Source: Rhodobacter sp. (lineage in GTDB: Bacteria > Pseudomonadota > Alphaproteobacteria > Rhodobacterales > Rhodobacteraceae). From it: DNA of 64,000 nucleotides. Shown here in pieces: positions 1 to 9,810 of the stretch. Positions within the stretch are counted from its first letter, which is position 1; every line of letters begins with the position of its first letter. Both the position numbers and the translations under genes were made by a program. The DNA lies in assembly GCA_020250445.1 (NCBI GenBank), contig JADCEF010000073.1:31293-95292 (forward strand), written 5' to 3'. The notes under the pieces are model-generated. The model was not told where the DNA came from, did no database searches, and saw only the letters and a list, made by a program, of their open reading frames with translations.

Positions 1-1459
<1,459 letters not shown>

Positions 1460-1514
1460 CTGGCGCCTCCCTTGGACGTCTTCCTGTGTTGACCTTGCTC
1501 TGCGGCCCCGAAGG

Positions 1515-1532
1515 TGTCAACCAAAACTTACA
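1515..1532. promoter_or_regulatory. PpsR/CrtJ operator, bchF side
   Basis: TGTCAACCAAAACTTACA fits TGT-N12-ACA exactly. It sits about 56 bases upstream of the bchF start; read on the minus strand its end supplies TTGACA, a good -35 hexamer for bchF. The site is seen directly; the repressor assignment rests on the known PpsR/CrtJ consensus and the adjacent ppsR gene. Confidence 0.85.
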
Positions 1533-1658
1533 CTCTTGCAACGTGCTTCTTCGGCGGGGGGTGCGTGCCGGTCAGTCGCAAAAAAGCAAGGAAATACTGC
1601 GGATCATTGCAGGCTGTCAGCGGACTTTTGCAGGAAGAGAAGCAGGGAATCGCCACAG

Positions 1659-1676
1659 TGTCAATTTTCTTTGACA
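1659..1676. promoter_or_regulatory. PpsR/CrtJ operator, ppaA side
   Basis: TGTCAATTTTCTTTGACA is a second exact TGT-N12-ACA site, about 91 bases before the ppaA start and 126 bases from the bchF-side site. The spacing would suit cooperative binding of two PpsR tetramers over the divergent promoter region (1460-1767), which holds no gene. The TTGACA inside the site may serve as a -35 box. Confidence 0.82.
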
Positions 1677-1767
1677 TTGCTTCGGCTATGAATGAGTGTA
1701 AATCAGTGCGCAAAGACGCGACTTTCGACCGGTCGGGCGGCCACGCCCCGAGCCGCAGGGGGCGATC

Positions 1768-2583
1768 ATGGGTGACACTCGTGTCAGGGACGACAGGGCG
1801 CGCCTTCCCGACGGGGGCGATCCGATTGCCGTGTTTGCGGCGCGCGTCCTGGATGTGCTGGTCGACCGCAGCCGCAGAACCTCGTCCACCCTGCGCCCCG
1901 ACCTTGTGCTGGCCCTGGCCGAAGGCATGGTCACATCGGACGGCGAGCGGGTGGAAGAAACGCTGGCCGCCTTTCGCCGGGCCTGCATCTCTCCGGCGGC
2001 CATGGCCGATGCCTATATTCCGGCCGCCGCACAACATCTGGGCTCGCATTGGGTCGCGGATCGCTTGTGCTTTGCCGAAGTCACGATCGCCACAGCCCGC
2101 CTGCAGGCCCTGGTCCGGGCCATCGGCACACGCTGGGGCGGTGACCCGGCGCACCTGCCGGGGCGCAGGTCCGTCCTGATGATCGTGCCCGGCACCGAGC
2201 AGCACACGCTGGGGGCGGTCGTGGTGACCGGTCAGATGCGCCGCATGGGCCTGTCGGTCTGCCTGCGGCTGGGGCCGGAGCGCGCCGAGGTGACCGAGCT
2301 GCTGCGCTCGCGGACCTTTGATGCGGCGATGCTGTCGATCGGCCATGGGGAACGGTTTGAGGTTTCCGCCGCACTGGTCGACACGCTGCGCAGTTCGGGG
2401 TCCCGGGGCATGCCGATTGTGGCGGGCGGGGCGGGGGTTGCCGGGCGGTCAGATGTGGTTGCCCGGACGGGTGTCGATTATGTGACGCAAGACCTTGGCG
2501 AGGCTTTGACGTTCTGCGGCTGTGCCCCGCTGGTTCCGGCCGGGGCGGCGGCAGTTCCGGCCAAGATTTCCTTGCGGGGGTGA
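1768..2583 (+). CDS. ppaA: PpaA/AerR, cobalamin-binding antirepressor of photosynthesis genes
   Basis: Vitamin B12-dependent partner of PpsR/CrtJ that tunes photosystem gene expression to light and oxygen. At 271 residues it has the two-part layout of the family: an N-terminal helical region (about 20-125) and a cobalamin-binding Rossmann-like domain from about 134. The motif EQHTLGA contains His146, the equivalent of the cobalt-ligating histidine of AerR. The start at 1768 follows a GGGGG stretch. It lies between bchF and ppsR, as in Rhodobacter, and is probably co-transcribed with ppsR 48 bases downstream. A perfect 14-bp palindrome overlaps its first codons. Confidence 0.93.
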   Translation: MGDTRVRDDRARLPDGGDPIAVFAARVLDVLVDRSRRTSSTLRPDLVLALAEGMVTSDGERVEETLAAFRRACISPAAMADAYIPAAAQHLGSHWVADRLCFAEVTIATARLQALVRAIGTRWGGDPAHLPGRRSVLMIVPGTEQHTLGAVVVTGQMRRMGLSVCLRLGPERAEVTELLRSRTFDAAMLSIGHGERFEVSAALVDTLRSSGSRGMPIVAGGAGVAGRSDVVARTGVDYVTQDLGEALTFCGCAPLVPAGAAAVPAKISLRG

Positions 2584-2631
2584 CGCAGCCGCGACCCGAA
2601 GGGGTCGTCGGCCAAAAGGTAAGATGATCTT

Positions 2632-4050
2632 GTGAAAGCCATCGATCACAATAGTACGACAGATGGGTCGATAGCATCCATCCCCCACGATCTGATGGGG
2701 CAGATCATTGCGACCGCGTCCGATATCGCGCTGATCCTGTCAGCCGATGGCGTGATCCGGTCTGTGCTGGTAAATCCGCACCACCGGTCCTTCGGTACCC
2801 TTAACAAATGGGAAGGCCAGCCGCTGCGCCAGGTGCTGACCGTGGAAAGCATTGGCAAGTTCGATGCCCGGCTGCGGGAACTGATCCAGCAGGGCGGCAC
2901 CCGCGCGGTCGAGCTGAACCACCTGGACGACCACAGCTTTGAATTCCCGGTGCGCTACGCGCTGCACCGCGTCGCTGCGGACGGAACCATCCTGATGCTG
3001 GGGCGCGATCTGCGGCCGGTTGCCGAGATGCAGCAGCAGCTGGTGAAGGCGCAGCTTGCGCTGGAGCGTGATTACGAAGCCCAGCGTGAGATCGATACCC
3101 GCTACCGCGTTCTGATGGAAACGACACGGGATGCCATTGTCGTTGTCTCGATGACCACAGGGCGCATCGTGGACCTGAACCTTGCGGCCGCTGTTGTTCT
3201 GGGCGGGTCGCGGCAGGACATGATCGGTGCCGCCATTGCCCAGGAATTCGAAGGGCGTCGTCGCGGAGAGTTTCTGGAATCGATGGCCAATCTGGCGATC
3301 ACCGACAGTTCGTCGCCGCTGGAACTGCAGGCGCGCCGGTCGCACAAGCGTCTTCTGGTGGTTCCCACAGTCTTCCGCGCGGCGGGCGAGCGGCTGCTGA
3401 TGTGCCGCCTTGAGTTGGCCGATGTCGGTGATGCGCAGCGCGACGAGCTGACCGAGAATCTGTTCGGGCTGTTCCATGAAGGGGCCGATGGCGTGGTCTT
3501 TACCGATATGGACGGCATGATCCGCAGCGCCAACGAAGCCTTCCTGAACCTGACCGATTCTGCCAGCCTTGCCGCCGTCAAGGGCCGGTCCTTGGGCGAC
3601 TTCCTGGCACGCGGCGCGGTGGATCTGCGCGTGCTCAGCGACAATGCGCGGCGCGTGGGCCAGATGCGCATGTACGCCACCAAGGTGAACGCGGCCTATG
3701 GCGGGCAGATTTCGGTCGAGATTGCGGCAACATACCTGAATGATCGCCCGCAGCCCTTCTTTGTCTTCGTTGTCCGCGACACCAGCCGGGCCGAGGCCCT
3801 GCGCCGTCCGGGGCTGAATGTCTCCGAAGATGGCGGTCGGTCGATCATGGAACTGGTGGGGTCCTCGACGCTGAAGGATATCGTGGCGGAAACCACGGAT
3901 GTCGTGGAAAAGATGTGCATCGAGACGGCGGTGGAACTGACCCGCAACAATCGCGTCGCCGCCGCCGAAATGCTGGGCCTGTCGCGCCAGTCGCTGTATG
4001 TGAAGCTGCGCAAATACGGGTTGGTCGGGAACGAGGGCGATCAGCCCTGA
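2632..4050 (+). CDS. ppsR: Photosynthesis gene repressor PpsR/CrtJ
   Basis: Aerobic repressor of bch, crt and puc genes, binding TGT-N12-ACA. The 472-residue protein has an N-terminal domain with a linking helix, two PAS domains (roughly 155-270 and 280-390) and a C-terminal FIS-type helix-turn-helix (about 430-468, NRVAAAEMLGLSRQSLYVKL). Two cysteines occupy the known redox positions: Cys258 between the PAS domains (LLMCRLEL) and Cys429 just before the helix-turn-helix (EKMCIET). The start is GTG at 2632 behind an AAAGGTAAG ribosome site; length fits the family. It stands between its antirepressor ppaA and target bchG. Confidence 0.96.
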   Translation: MKAIDHNSTTDGSIASIPHDLMGQIIATASDIALILSADGVIRSVLVNPHHRSFGTLNKWEGQPLRQVLTVESIGKFDARLRELIQQGGTRAVELNHLDDHSFEFPVRYALHRVAADGTILMLGRDLRPVAEMQQQLVKAQLALERDYEAQREIDTRYRVLMETTRDAIVVVSMTTGRIVDLNLAAAVVLGGSRQDMIGAAIAQEFEGRRRGEFLESMANLAITDSSSPLELQARRSHKRLLVVPTVFRAAGERLLMCRLELADVGDAQRDELTENLFGLFHEGADGVVFTDMDGMIRSANEAFLNLTDSASLAAVKGRSLGDFLARGAVDLRVLSDNARRVGQMRMYATKVNAAYGGQISVEIAATYLNDRPQPFFVFVVRDTSRAEALRRPGLNVSEDGGRSIMELVGSSTLKDIVAETTDVVEKMCIETAVELTRNNRVAAAEMLGLSRQSLYVKLRKYGLVGNEGDQP

Positions 4051-4140
4051 GCGGCCCTGTTGCCCGGGCACGGCCTTTTGCCGGGAAGGGTCGCCAATTA
4101 ATTGCCCCGCGCTGCGCCATGCAGCTTGCCAGACCCGGAC

Positions 4141-4158
4141 TGTCATGTTTAATTGACA
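4141..4158. promoter_or_regulatory. PpsR/CrtJ operator at bchG start
   Basis: TGTCATGTTTAATTGACA is an exact TGT-N12-ACA site ending 2 bases before the bchG ATG. A poorer copy (TGT at 4166, second half AAA) follows inside the gene. No Shine-Dalgarno sequence fits between operator and ATG, so initiation here would be leaderless or rely on transcription from upstream. Confidence 0.8.
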
Positions 4159-4160
4159 GT

Positions 4161-5066
4161 ATGGGTGTCAACCTGCACATAAATGCGCCCCGCACCCCGC
4201 ATCCGTCGGCGGTGCTGGAACTGCTGAAACCGATCACCTGGTTTCCGCCGATGTGGGCCTATCTTTGCGGGGTCGTCTCGGCGGGGCCGCTGCCCGACGG
4301 GGCCTGGCCCAAGCTGGCGCTGGGGCTGCTGCTGGCCGGTCCGGTCGTCTGCGGGATGAGCCAGGCCGCGAATGACTGGTGCGACCGCCATGTCGATGCC
4401 ATCAACGAGCCGGGCCGCCCGATCCCTTCGGGCCGGATGCCGGGCCGCTGGGGGCTGTGGCTGGCACTTGCGATGTCGGTACTGGCCCTGGCGCTTGGCT
4501 GGCTGCTGGGGCCCTGGGGATTCGGGGCGACAGTGGCCGCCGTTCTGGCTGCCTGGGCCTATTCGGCGGAACCGGTGCGGCTGAAGCGGTCTGGCTGGTG
4601 GGGGCCGGGGCTGGTGGGGCTGTGCTATGAAGGGCTGCCCTGGTTCACCGGGGCCGCCGTCATTGCCGCAGGCGCGCCGGGGGTTGAAATCGTGATTGTG
4701 GCCGCGCTTTACGCCCTGGGTGCGCACGGCATCATGACCTTGAATGATTTCAAGGCGCTGGAAGGGGATCGTCAGCTTGGGGTCCGGTCGTTGCCCGTGA
4801 CCATGGGCCCCGAAGCGGCGGCGCGGCTGGCCTGCATCATGATGACGGTGCCGCAGCTGATCGTGATCTGCATGCTGGTCGTCTGGGGCCGCCCGCTGTT
4901 TGCGGCGGCGATTCTGGCCGGCCTGATCGCGCAGATGGCCGCGATGCGCGTGCTGCTGCGCGACCCCAGGGGCAAGGCGCCTTGGTACAATGGCACCGGC
5001 GTTGTGCTTTATGTGGCCGGAATGATGGTGGCGGCGGTGGCGCTGCGCGGAATCGGGGGGGGCTGA
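4161..5066 (+). CDS. bchG: Bacteriochlorophyll synthase (geranylgeranyl/phytyl transferase)
   Basis: Membrane prenyltransferase of the UbiA family that esterifies bacteriochlorophyllide a. The protein has 301 residues with about eight or nine hydrophobic segments. The first Asp-rich motif reads NDWCDRHVDAINEP and the second NDFKALEGDRQLGVRSLP, both diagnostic of BchG. The frame is open further upstream into ppsR, but ATG at 4161 is chosen because MGVNLHINAPR matches the usual BchG N-terminus. It starts the bchG-PucC-like-bchP-idi string. The PpsR operator directly before the start indicates repression in oxygen. Confidence 0.95.
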   Translation: MGVNLHINAPRTPHPSAVLELLKPITWFPPMWAYLCGVVSAGPLPDGAWPKLALGLLLAGPVVCGMSQAANDWCDRHVDAINEPGRPIPSGRMPGRWGLWLALAMSVLALALGWLLGPWGFGATVAAVLAAWAYSAEPVRLKRSGWWGPGLVGLCYEGLPWFTGAAVIAAGAPGVEIVIVAALYALGAHGIMTLNDFKALEGDRQLGVRSLPVTMGPEAAARLACIMMTVPQLIVICMLVVWGRPLFAAAILAGLIAQMAAMRVLLRDPRGKAPWYNGTGVVLYVAGMMVAAVALRGIGGG

Positions 5067-5068
5067 GC

Positions 5069-6352
5069 ATGCTGTCCTGGGTGTCGATCCTGCGCCTTGG
5101 CCTGGCCCAGATGTCGCTTGGCGCAATCATTGTGCTGATGACCTCCACGCTCAACCGCATCATGGTGGTGGAACTGGCGCTGCCGGCGCTGGTGCCCGGG
5201 CTGCTGGTGGGGCTGCATTACGCGATGCAGTTGTCCCGGCCGGGCTGGGGGCATTGGTCCGACCTTAGCCGCCGCCGCACGCCCTGGATCGTCGGCGGGA
5301 TGGCTGTGCTGGCCCTGGGCGGGTTTCTGGCCGCCCTTGCCGTGGCGATCTGGGCCGCTATGCCCGTGCCCGGTCTGGTCCTGTCAATGCTGGCCTATGC
5401 GCTGATCGGGGCCGGGGCCGGGGCCAGCGGCACCTCGGTTCTGGCCTTCCTTGCGGCCGCGACCGCGCCGCGCCGCCGGGCGGCGGCGGCCACGATCATC
5501 TGGCTGATGATGATCTTCGGCATTGCGGCAACCGCAGGCATTGTGGGTGCGCTGCTGGATCCCTATTCACCCGGCCGCCTGCTGGGAATTGTCGCCTGCG
5601 TGTCCGCCGGTGCGGTCGTGCTGACCACTCTGGCCCTACTGGGCCTGGAAAAGGGCGGGTCAGCGCCAGTGGTTGAGGCGCGCCAGCCGCTGCGAAAGGG
5701 CATTATGGAAATCTGGGCAGAGCCGCAGGCGCGCCGCTTTACCCAATTCGTCTTCCTGTCGATGACCGCCTATTTCATGCAGGAACTGATCCTGGAACCC
5801 TATGCGGGCCTTGTCTTCGGCCTAACGCCCGGTCAGTCCACCTCGCTGTCGGGGGCACAGAACGGCGGGGTCTTTGTTGGGATGCTGGCGGTGGGCATCG
5901 CCGCGACCGGGCTGGGCATCGGGTCGCTGCGCGCCTGGGTGGTGGGCGGGTGCACAGGCTCGGCGGCCACGCTGCTGGGCATCGCGCTGATCGGCCCCTT
6001 GCAGGTGAACCTGATCCTGCCGCTGACCATCCTTTTGGGCTTTTGCAACGGCGTCTTCGCCGTGGCGGCGATCGGCGCGATGATGGCGCTGGCCGGGCAG
6101 GGCCGCAGCGACCGGGAAGGCACCCGGATGGGGCTTTGGGGGGCGGCGCAGGCCATTGCCGCCGGGGTGGGCGGCCTGACGGGGGCGGTGGCCGTTGATG
6201 CGCTGCGCCTGCTGCTTGCGCCGGACCTGGCCTTTGCCGCTGTCTTTGCCGCCGAGGCTGTTCTGTTTCTTGTTGCCGCCGGGCTGGCGCTGCGGGTGAT
6301 CGACCCGGGGCGTGAACGCCACCTGTCCGCCACCCTGGTTCCGGGAGAGTAA
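5069..6352 (+). CDS. PucC/BCH2-family transporter of the photosynthesis cluster (ORF428-type)
   Basis: Twelve-helix major-facilitator-like membrane protein of the BCH2/PucC/LhaA family, members of which assist light-harvesting complex assembly or (bacterio)chlorophyll handling. At 427 residues it corresponds in size and position to the gene between bchG and bchP in R. capsulatus (ORF428). Visible family features are LNRIMVVEL near residue 30, the loop RPGWGHWSDLSRRRTPWI after the second helix, and alternating Gly/Ala-rich helices. The ATG is 2 bases past the bchG stop and follows a GGGGGG run. Its exact substrate is unknown; the gene is probably translated as part of the bchG operon. Confidence 0.88.
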   Translation: MLSWVSILRLGLAQMSLGAIIVLMTSTLNRIMVVELALPALVPGLLVGLHYAMQLSRPGWGHWSDLSRRRTPWIVGGMAVLALGGFLAALAVAIWAAMPVPGLVLSMLAYALIGAGAGASGTSVLAFLAAATAPRRRAAAATIIWLMMIFGIAATAGIVGALLDPYSPGRLLGIVACVSAGAVVLTTLALLGLEKGGSAPVVEARQPLRKGIMEIWAEPQARRFTQFVFLSMTAYFMQELILEPYAGLVFGLTPGQSTSLSGAQNGGVFVGMLAVGIAATGLGIGSLRAWVVGGCTGSAATLLGIALIGPLQVNLILPLTILLGFCNGVFAVAAIGAMMALAGQGRSDREGTRMGLWGAAQAIAAGVGGLTGAVAVDALRLLLAPDLAFAAVFAAEAVLFLVAAGLALRVIDPGRERHLSATLVPGE

Positions 6353-6354
6353 GC

Positions 6355-7536
6355 ATGATCCATGACGTCATCGTAGTGGGCGGCGGCCCGTCCGGGGCCA
6401 CGGCGGCCGAGGATCTTGCCCGCGCCGGCGCGCGCGTGGCGCTGCTGGATCGGGCCGGGCGGATCAAGCCCTGCGGCGGTGCCATTCCGCCGCGCCTCAT
6501 TCAGGATTTTCACATTCCCGACAACCAGATCGTGGCGCGGATCAAGACCGCGCGGATGATCTCGCCCACCGGGCGGGCGGTCGATATCGCCATCGAAAAC
6601 GGCTATGTCGGCATGGTGGACCGCGAGCATTTCGATGCCTTCCTGCGCGACCGTGCCGTGGCCGCGGGGGCCCGTCTTCTGACCGGGACCTTCACCGCGA
6701 TCGAACGTGACGCAGCCGGGACCCATGTGATCTACCGCGACAAGGCCAGCGGGGATGCGATGCGCGTGACCGCCCGGCTGGTGATCGGCGCCGACGGGGC
6801 GCGGTCCGGCGTTGCGCGGGCCGAGGTGCCGGGCGGCGACAAGATCCCTTACGTCATTGCCTATCACGAGATTATCGCGGCCCCGCCGGCGACGGCAGAG
6901 TATGACCCGACCCGCTGCGATGTCATCTATGACGGGCGCATCAGCCCCGATTTCTACGGCTGGGTCTTTCCGCATGGCCCCCAGGCCAGTGTCGGCATGG
7001 GCACCGGGCTGGACGGGGTTGACCTGAAACAGGCCACGGCCGATCTGCGCGCTGCCTCCGGGCTGGCCGATTGCAGGACGATCCGGCGCGAAGGCGCGCC
7101 CATTCCGTTGAAGCCGCTGGATAAATGGGACAATGGCCGCGACGTGGTGCTGGCGGGCGATGCCGCCGGTGTGGTGGCGCCCTCGTCCGGCGAAGGCATC
7201 TACTATGCCATGGTCGGGGGCCGTGTCGCCGCGACGGCGGCGCTGGCCTGTCTTGCCTCGGGACGGGCGGCGGACCTGGCGCTGGCGCGCAAGCTGTTCA
7301 TGAAAGAGCACAGGACCGTCTTCCGGGTGCTGCGCTCGATGCAGGATGCCTATTACCAATCCGACGAGCGCCGCGAACGCTTCGTCAGCCTGTGCCATGA
7401 CCGCGACGTGCAGCGCCTGACGTTCGAGGCCTATATGAACAAGCGTCTGGTGAAGGCGCGCCCGATGGCGCATCTCAGGATCGGCTTCAAGAACCTGGCG
7501 CATCTTCTGCGCCTGATCCCGGCAGCGGCGACATGA
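6355..7536 (+). CDS. bchP: Geranylgeranyl diphosphate/bacteriochlorophyll reductase
   Basis: Reduces the geranylgeranyl tail of bacteriochlorophyll (or of GGPP) to phytyl using NADPH. The 393-residue flavoprotein begins with the FAD-binding motif VVGGGPSGATAAEDL and has the BchP/ChlP signature KPCGGAIPPRLI near residue 38. A second FAD motif, DVVLAGDAAGVVAPSSGEGIYYAM, lies around 265-288. The start is 2 bases after the previous stop with GGGAGAG as ribosome site; its stop overlaps idi. Gene order and length match Rhodobacter. Confidence 0.95.
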   Translation: MIHDVIVVGGGPSGATAAEDLARAGARVALLDRAGRIKPCGGAIPPRLIQDFHIPDNQIVARIKTARMISPTGRAVDIAIENGYVGMVDREHFDAFLRDRAVAAGARLLTGTFTAIERDAAGTHVIYRDKASGDAMRVTARLVIGADGARSGVARAEVPGGDKIPYVIAYHEIIAAPPATAEYDPTRCDVIYDGRISPDFYGWVFPHGPQASVGMGTGLDGVDLKQATADLRAASGLADCRTIRREGAPIPLKPLDKWDNGRDVVLAGDAAGVVAPSSGEGIYYAMVGGRVAATAALACLASGRAADLALARKLFMKEHRTVFRVLRSMQDAYYQSDERRERFVSLCHDRDVQRLTFEAYMNKRLVKARPMAHLRIGFKNLAHLLRLIPAAAT

Positions 7537-8063
7537 CAGGGATGATTCCGGCCTTTCTGGACGGCAAACTGGTGCCGGTGGAAAAGCTGGAGGTTCACCG
7601 ACGCGGCCTGCGCCATCCGGCAGTCTCGGTCTTTGTGATGCGGGGGGCGGACCTGCTGCTGCAGCGCCGGGCAGCGGGGAAGTATCATACGCCGGGCCTG
7701 TGGACCAACACCTGCTGCACCCATCCGCACTGGGGCGAAGGTCCTGTGGCCTGCGCAGAGCGCCGCCTGCGCGAAGAACTGGGCATCGGCGGCCTGCAGC
7801 TGCGCCTGCGCGACAGGATCGAATACCGCGCCGATGTCGGCAATGGCCTGACCGAACATGAGCTGGTCGATATCCTGCTGGCCGAAGCCCCGGCAGACCT
7901 GTCGGTGACGCCCGACCCCGATGAGGTGGAGGCGGTGCGCTGGATCGGCCTGCCCGAGCTGGACCGCGAATTGCAGCGCTGGCCGGAGCGGTTCACGCCC
8001 TGGATGCGCATCTACATGGCGCAGCACCGCGCGCAGATCTTCGATCTTGGGGCGGCACGTTAA
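7533..8063 (+). CDS. idi: Isopentenyl-diphosphate delta-isomerase
   Basis: Interconverts IPP and DMAPP, feeding carotenoid and phytyl tail synthesis. The 176-residue type I (Nudix-fold) enzyme carries the catalytic cysteine in TNTCCTHPH (61/62), metal-binding histidines (His22, His28, His64) and the glutamates of TEHELVDI (108, 110), where the family acid/base lies. It overlaps the bchP stop by ATGA. In R. capsulatus the 176-residue counterpart also follows bchP and is then followed by bchO-bchD-bchI; here the cluster ends with this gene. Confidence 0.95.
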   Translation: MTGMIPAFLDGKLVPVEKLEVHRRGLRHPAVSVFVMRGADLLLQRRAAGKYHTPGLWTNTCCTHPHWGEGPVACAERRLREELGIGGLQLRLRDRIEYRADVGNGLTEHELVDILLAEAPADLSVTPDPDEVEAVRWIGLPELDRELQRWPERFTPWMRIYMAQHRAQIFDLGAAR

Positions 8064-8128
8064 GGCCGCGCGGGCACGGGGTTTGATCGAAACAACGGAC
8101 AGTCGCCTGATAGCCCGTCAACGAATGA

Positions 8129-8509
8129 AAAACCAACTCCCCCGCGAACCTGCGAGAGGTTCCATGCCGTGCAGTCCTTGGGGAATTCCTGCGCCACGGT
8201 GGCGGCGGGCCGTATGTCATCCCAAAGCACAACGGCACGGCGTAGGGTGACGGTGCGGGCATTTCGATCAAATCGCTTTTCCCCGTCTATGCCGACCTGC
8301 GGGACGATTTCACGGGCCAACTCGACCGCGTCATCGCCGACAACACCCGGAAGCTGCTGAATGCCCTGACGCCCCCGGACACTGTGCCACGGGTGAGCGG
8401 AGCCGCCCTGCGCGACGTCTCTGACGCAAAGGACGAGGCACTGCACCAGTGGAACGCGCGACTGGCGGCAATCCGTGATGAGTATCATACCAACGGCCCT
8501 TTCAACTGA
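8129..8509 (+). pseudogene. Decayed gene fragment of unknown function behind idi
   Basis: One forward frame reads as a plausible protein from about 8129 to the TGA at 8507-8509, interrupted by TGA at 8126 and an in-frame TAG at 8243. Segments such as GGGPYVIPKHNG before the TAG and FPVYADLRDDF, DAKDEALHQWNARL after it look like genuine coding sequence. No full-length start is visible. I do not recognise the family. The fragment abuts the IS630 remnant, so it is probably the 3' end of a gene lost by rearrangement at the former photosynthesis-cluster boundary. Bases 8064-8128 hold nothing I can identify. Confidence 0.45.
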
Positions 8510-8778
8510 ACTGTGCCCATGATCGTTCGGTGATTGAGGCTACGGTTTTGGGATCGTTGGCGAAGCGGTTCCTTACGGTGCAGCAGGCGTCGGGGATTGC
8601 ATCGCAGCTGTCAAAGACGCTGATGGCGAGCCAGTTGGCGCGCAGATAGTGCCAGACGTTCTCGACCGGGTTCAGTTCCGGACTGTAGGGGGGCAGGGTC
8701 AGCAGGGAGAGGTTGTCGGGGACAACGAGGGCGACCGATCCGTGCCAGCCTGCGCCGTGGAGGACGAGGACGGCATGG

Positions 8779-8825
8779 GGTGAGGAGGGAAAAAAACCAT
8801 CCGGGGGATGGTTTTCCCGACGAAC
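8779..8825 (+). repeat. Short palindromic element, copy 1, inside IS630
   Basis: The segment starts GGTGAGGAGG and ends CCCGACGAAC, with arms AAAACCATCC and GGATGGTTTT around a GGG loop. It lies where the transposase should read directly into HAVLVL and contributes to the frameshift there. Copy 2 (9458-9505) shares both ends and the TCC-GGG-GGA centre but has different arm bases, kept complementary in each. Confidence 0.7.
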
Positions 8826-9457
8826 GCTGCGACGTTGCGGGAGAGTTCCGCGAGGTGGGCGTTCATTGCCTGGGTGGTGACGGTCGGCAGGACCAGCCCT
8901 GCCGCGGCGCCACGTGCGGGGCAGACGGCCCCGAAGATAGAGGCCCATTGGCAGCGGGTATCGCGGGGTGCGCGGGGTCTGGTGCCGCGCCTGGCCCAGA
9001 CGCGGGTGAGCGTGCCCTGCTGGCCAACGCGCGCGTCCGCCATGGGCCTTGGACCCGTGGCGGCACCATGACGAACCCTTGGAACCAGAGTTCGGGCGGC
9101 CTGCCCCGCGCGGCCTCGGGGATCGCCGCCGCTGCCGCTTCGGGGAAGTTTTTTGAACGCTGCCTGCGCGCCCGGATCGCTCTTTGGGTGCTGCGGGCGC
9201 ACCGAGAGGCTGCGATAGCCAGGGCTCTCAAGATACTTGCCGACGGTGCGCTCCTGCACCTCGATGCCGAAGGCGGTGGCAATCCGGCGCTGAAGGTCCT
9301 GCCTGCGCCAGCGCACCCCCCTGTCCAGCGCGGGGTCCGGGCCCGCCCCGACCCAGGCGCCGGGCTCCGCCATCTGGGCGGGCGAAAGGCGTGGAACCCG
9401 CACCCCATTCCAACGGTCGGACAGTCCCGCCAGACCTTCGGCATTGTACCGGTGCCC

Positions 9458-9505
9458 GTTCGTCGGGGAAACTGTCCCCCGGACAGTTTCCTGATCCTTC
9501 TCACC
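9458..9505 (-). repeat. Short palindromic element, copy 2, inside IS630
   Basis: On the minus strand it starts GGTGAGAAGG and ends CCCCGACGAAC, with perfect 11-base arms GGAAACTGTCC and GGACAGTTTCC around a 3-base loop (plus-strand positions 9467-9491). It inserts about 17 codons in frame into the helix-turn-helix region of the transposase. Orientation is opposite to copy 1. Confidence 0.72.
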
Positions 9506-9810
9506 CCGCAAGGTCTGCCGGTCCATTCCGCAGGTCTCGGCTGCCCGCGTCCGATCCACCCCCTCCAGCACCAGCGCCAAAGCCAGCATCCGGCGCGCCG
9601 CCTTGGCATCCCGGCTCTTCCCCGCCGCCCCGCGCAACTTCCCCGCCGTCAGTTCCCGTCGCGTGATCTCGATCCCCGACATCGCACCCCCCCTTTTGAT
9701 GGACGGCTATAGATTCAGAGAAAGAACTGCTTGGGAATCCCCCAGAGCCACATCAACGAACCGTTGGTATCCAGTGCCATGAAACAAGGGGTTGACGGCG
9801 ATCATGAGAA

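Larger units (their letters stand above)
8502..9682 (-). mobile_element. IS630-family transposase, inactivated
   Basis: Minus-strand transposase remnant. The N-terminal part (from ATG at 9682) shows the helix-turn-helix-like MDRQTLR... HRYNAEGLAGLSDR; the C-terminal part in another frame ends with YSPELNPVENVWHYLRANW, the DDE-domain glutamate region of IS630. Reading needs a frameshift near 8790-8830. The segment usually reading LVLDGAGWHG reads LVLHGAGWHG, so a catalytic aspartate is replaced. Two short palindromic elements interrupt the gene (8779-8825 and 9458-9505); the second replaces the expected DWV after LR. Clear terminal repeats were not found. The element cannot be active. Confidence 0.85.

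Noticed and set aside
3915..4160. Upstream extension of bchG into ppsR
   Set aside because: It would overlap the ppsR helix-turn-helix codons and the operator; ATG at 4161 gives the usual BchG N-terminus.
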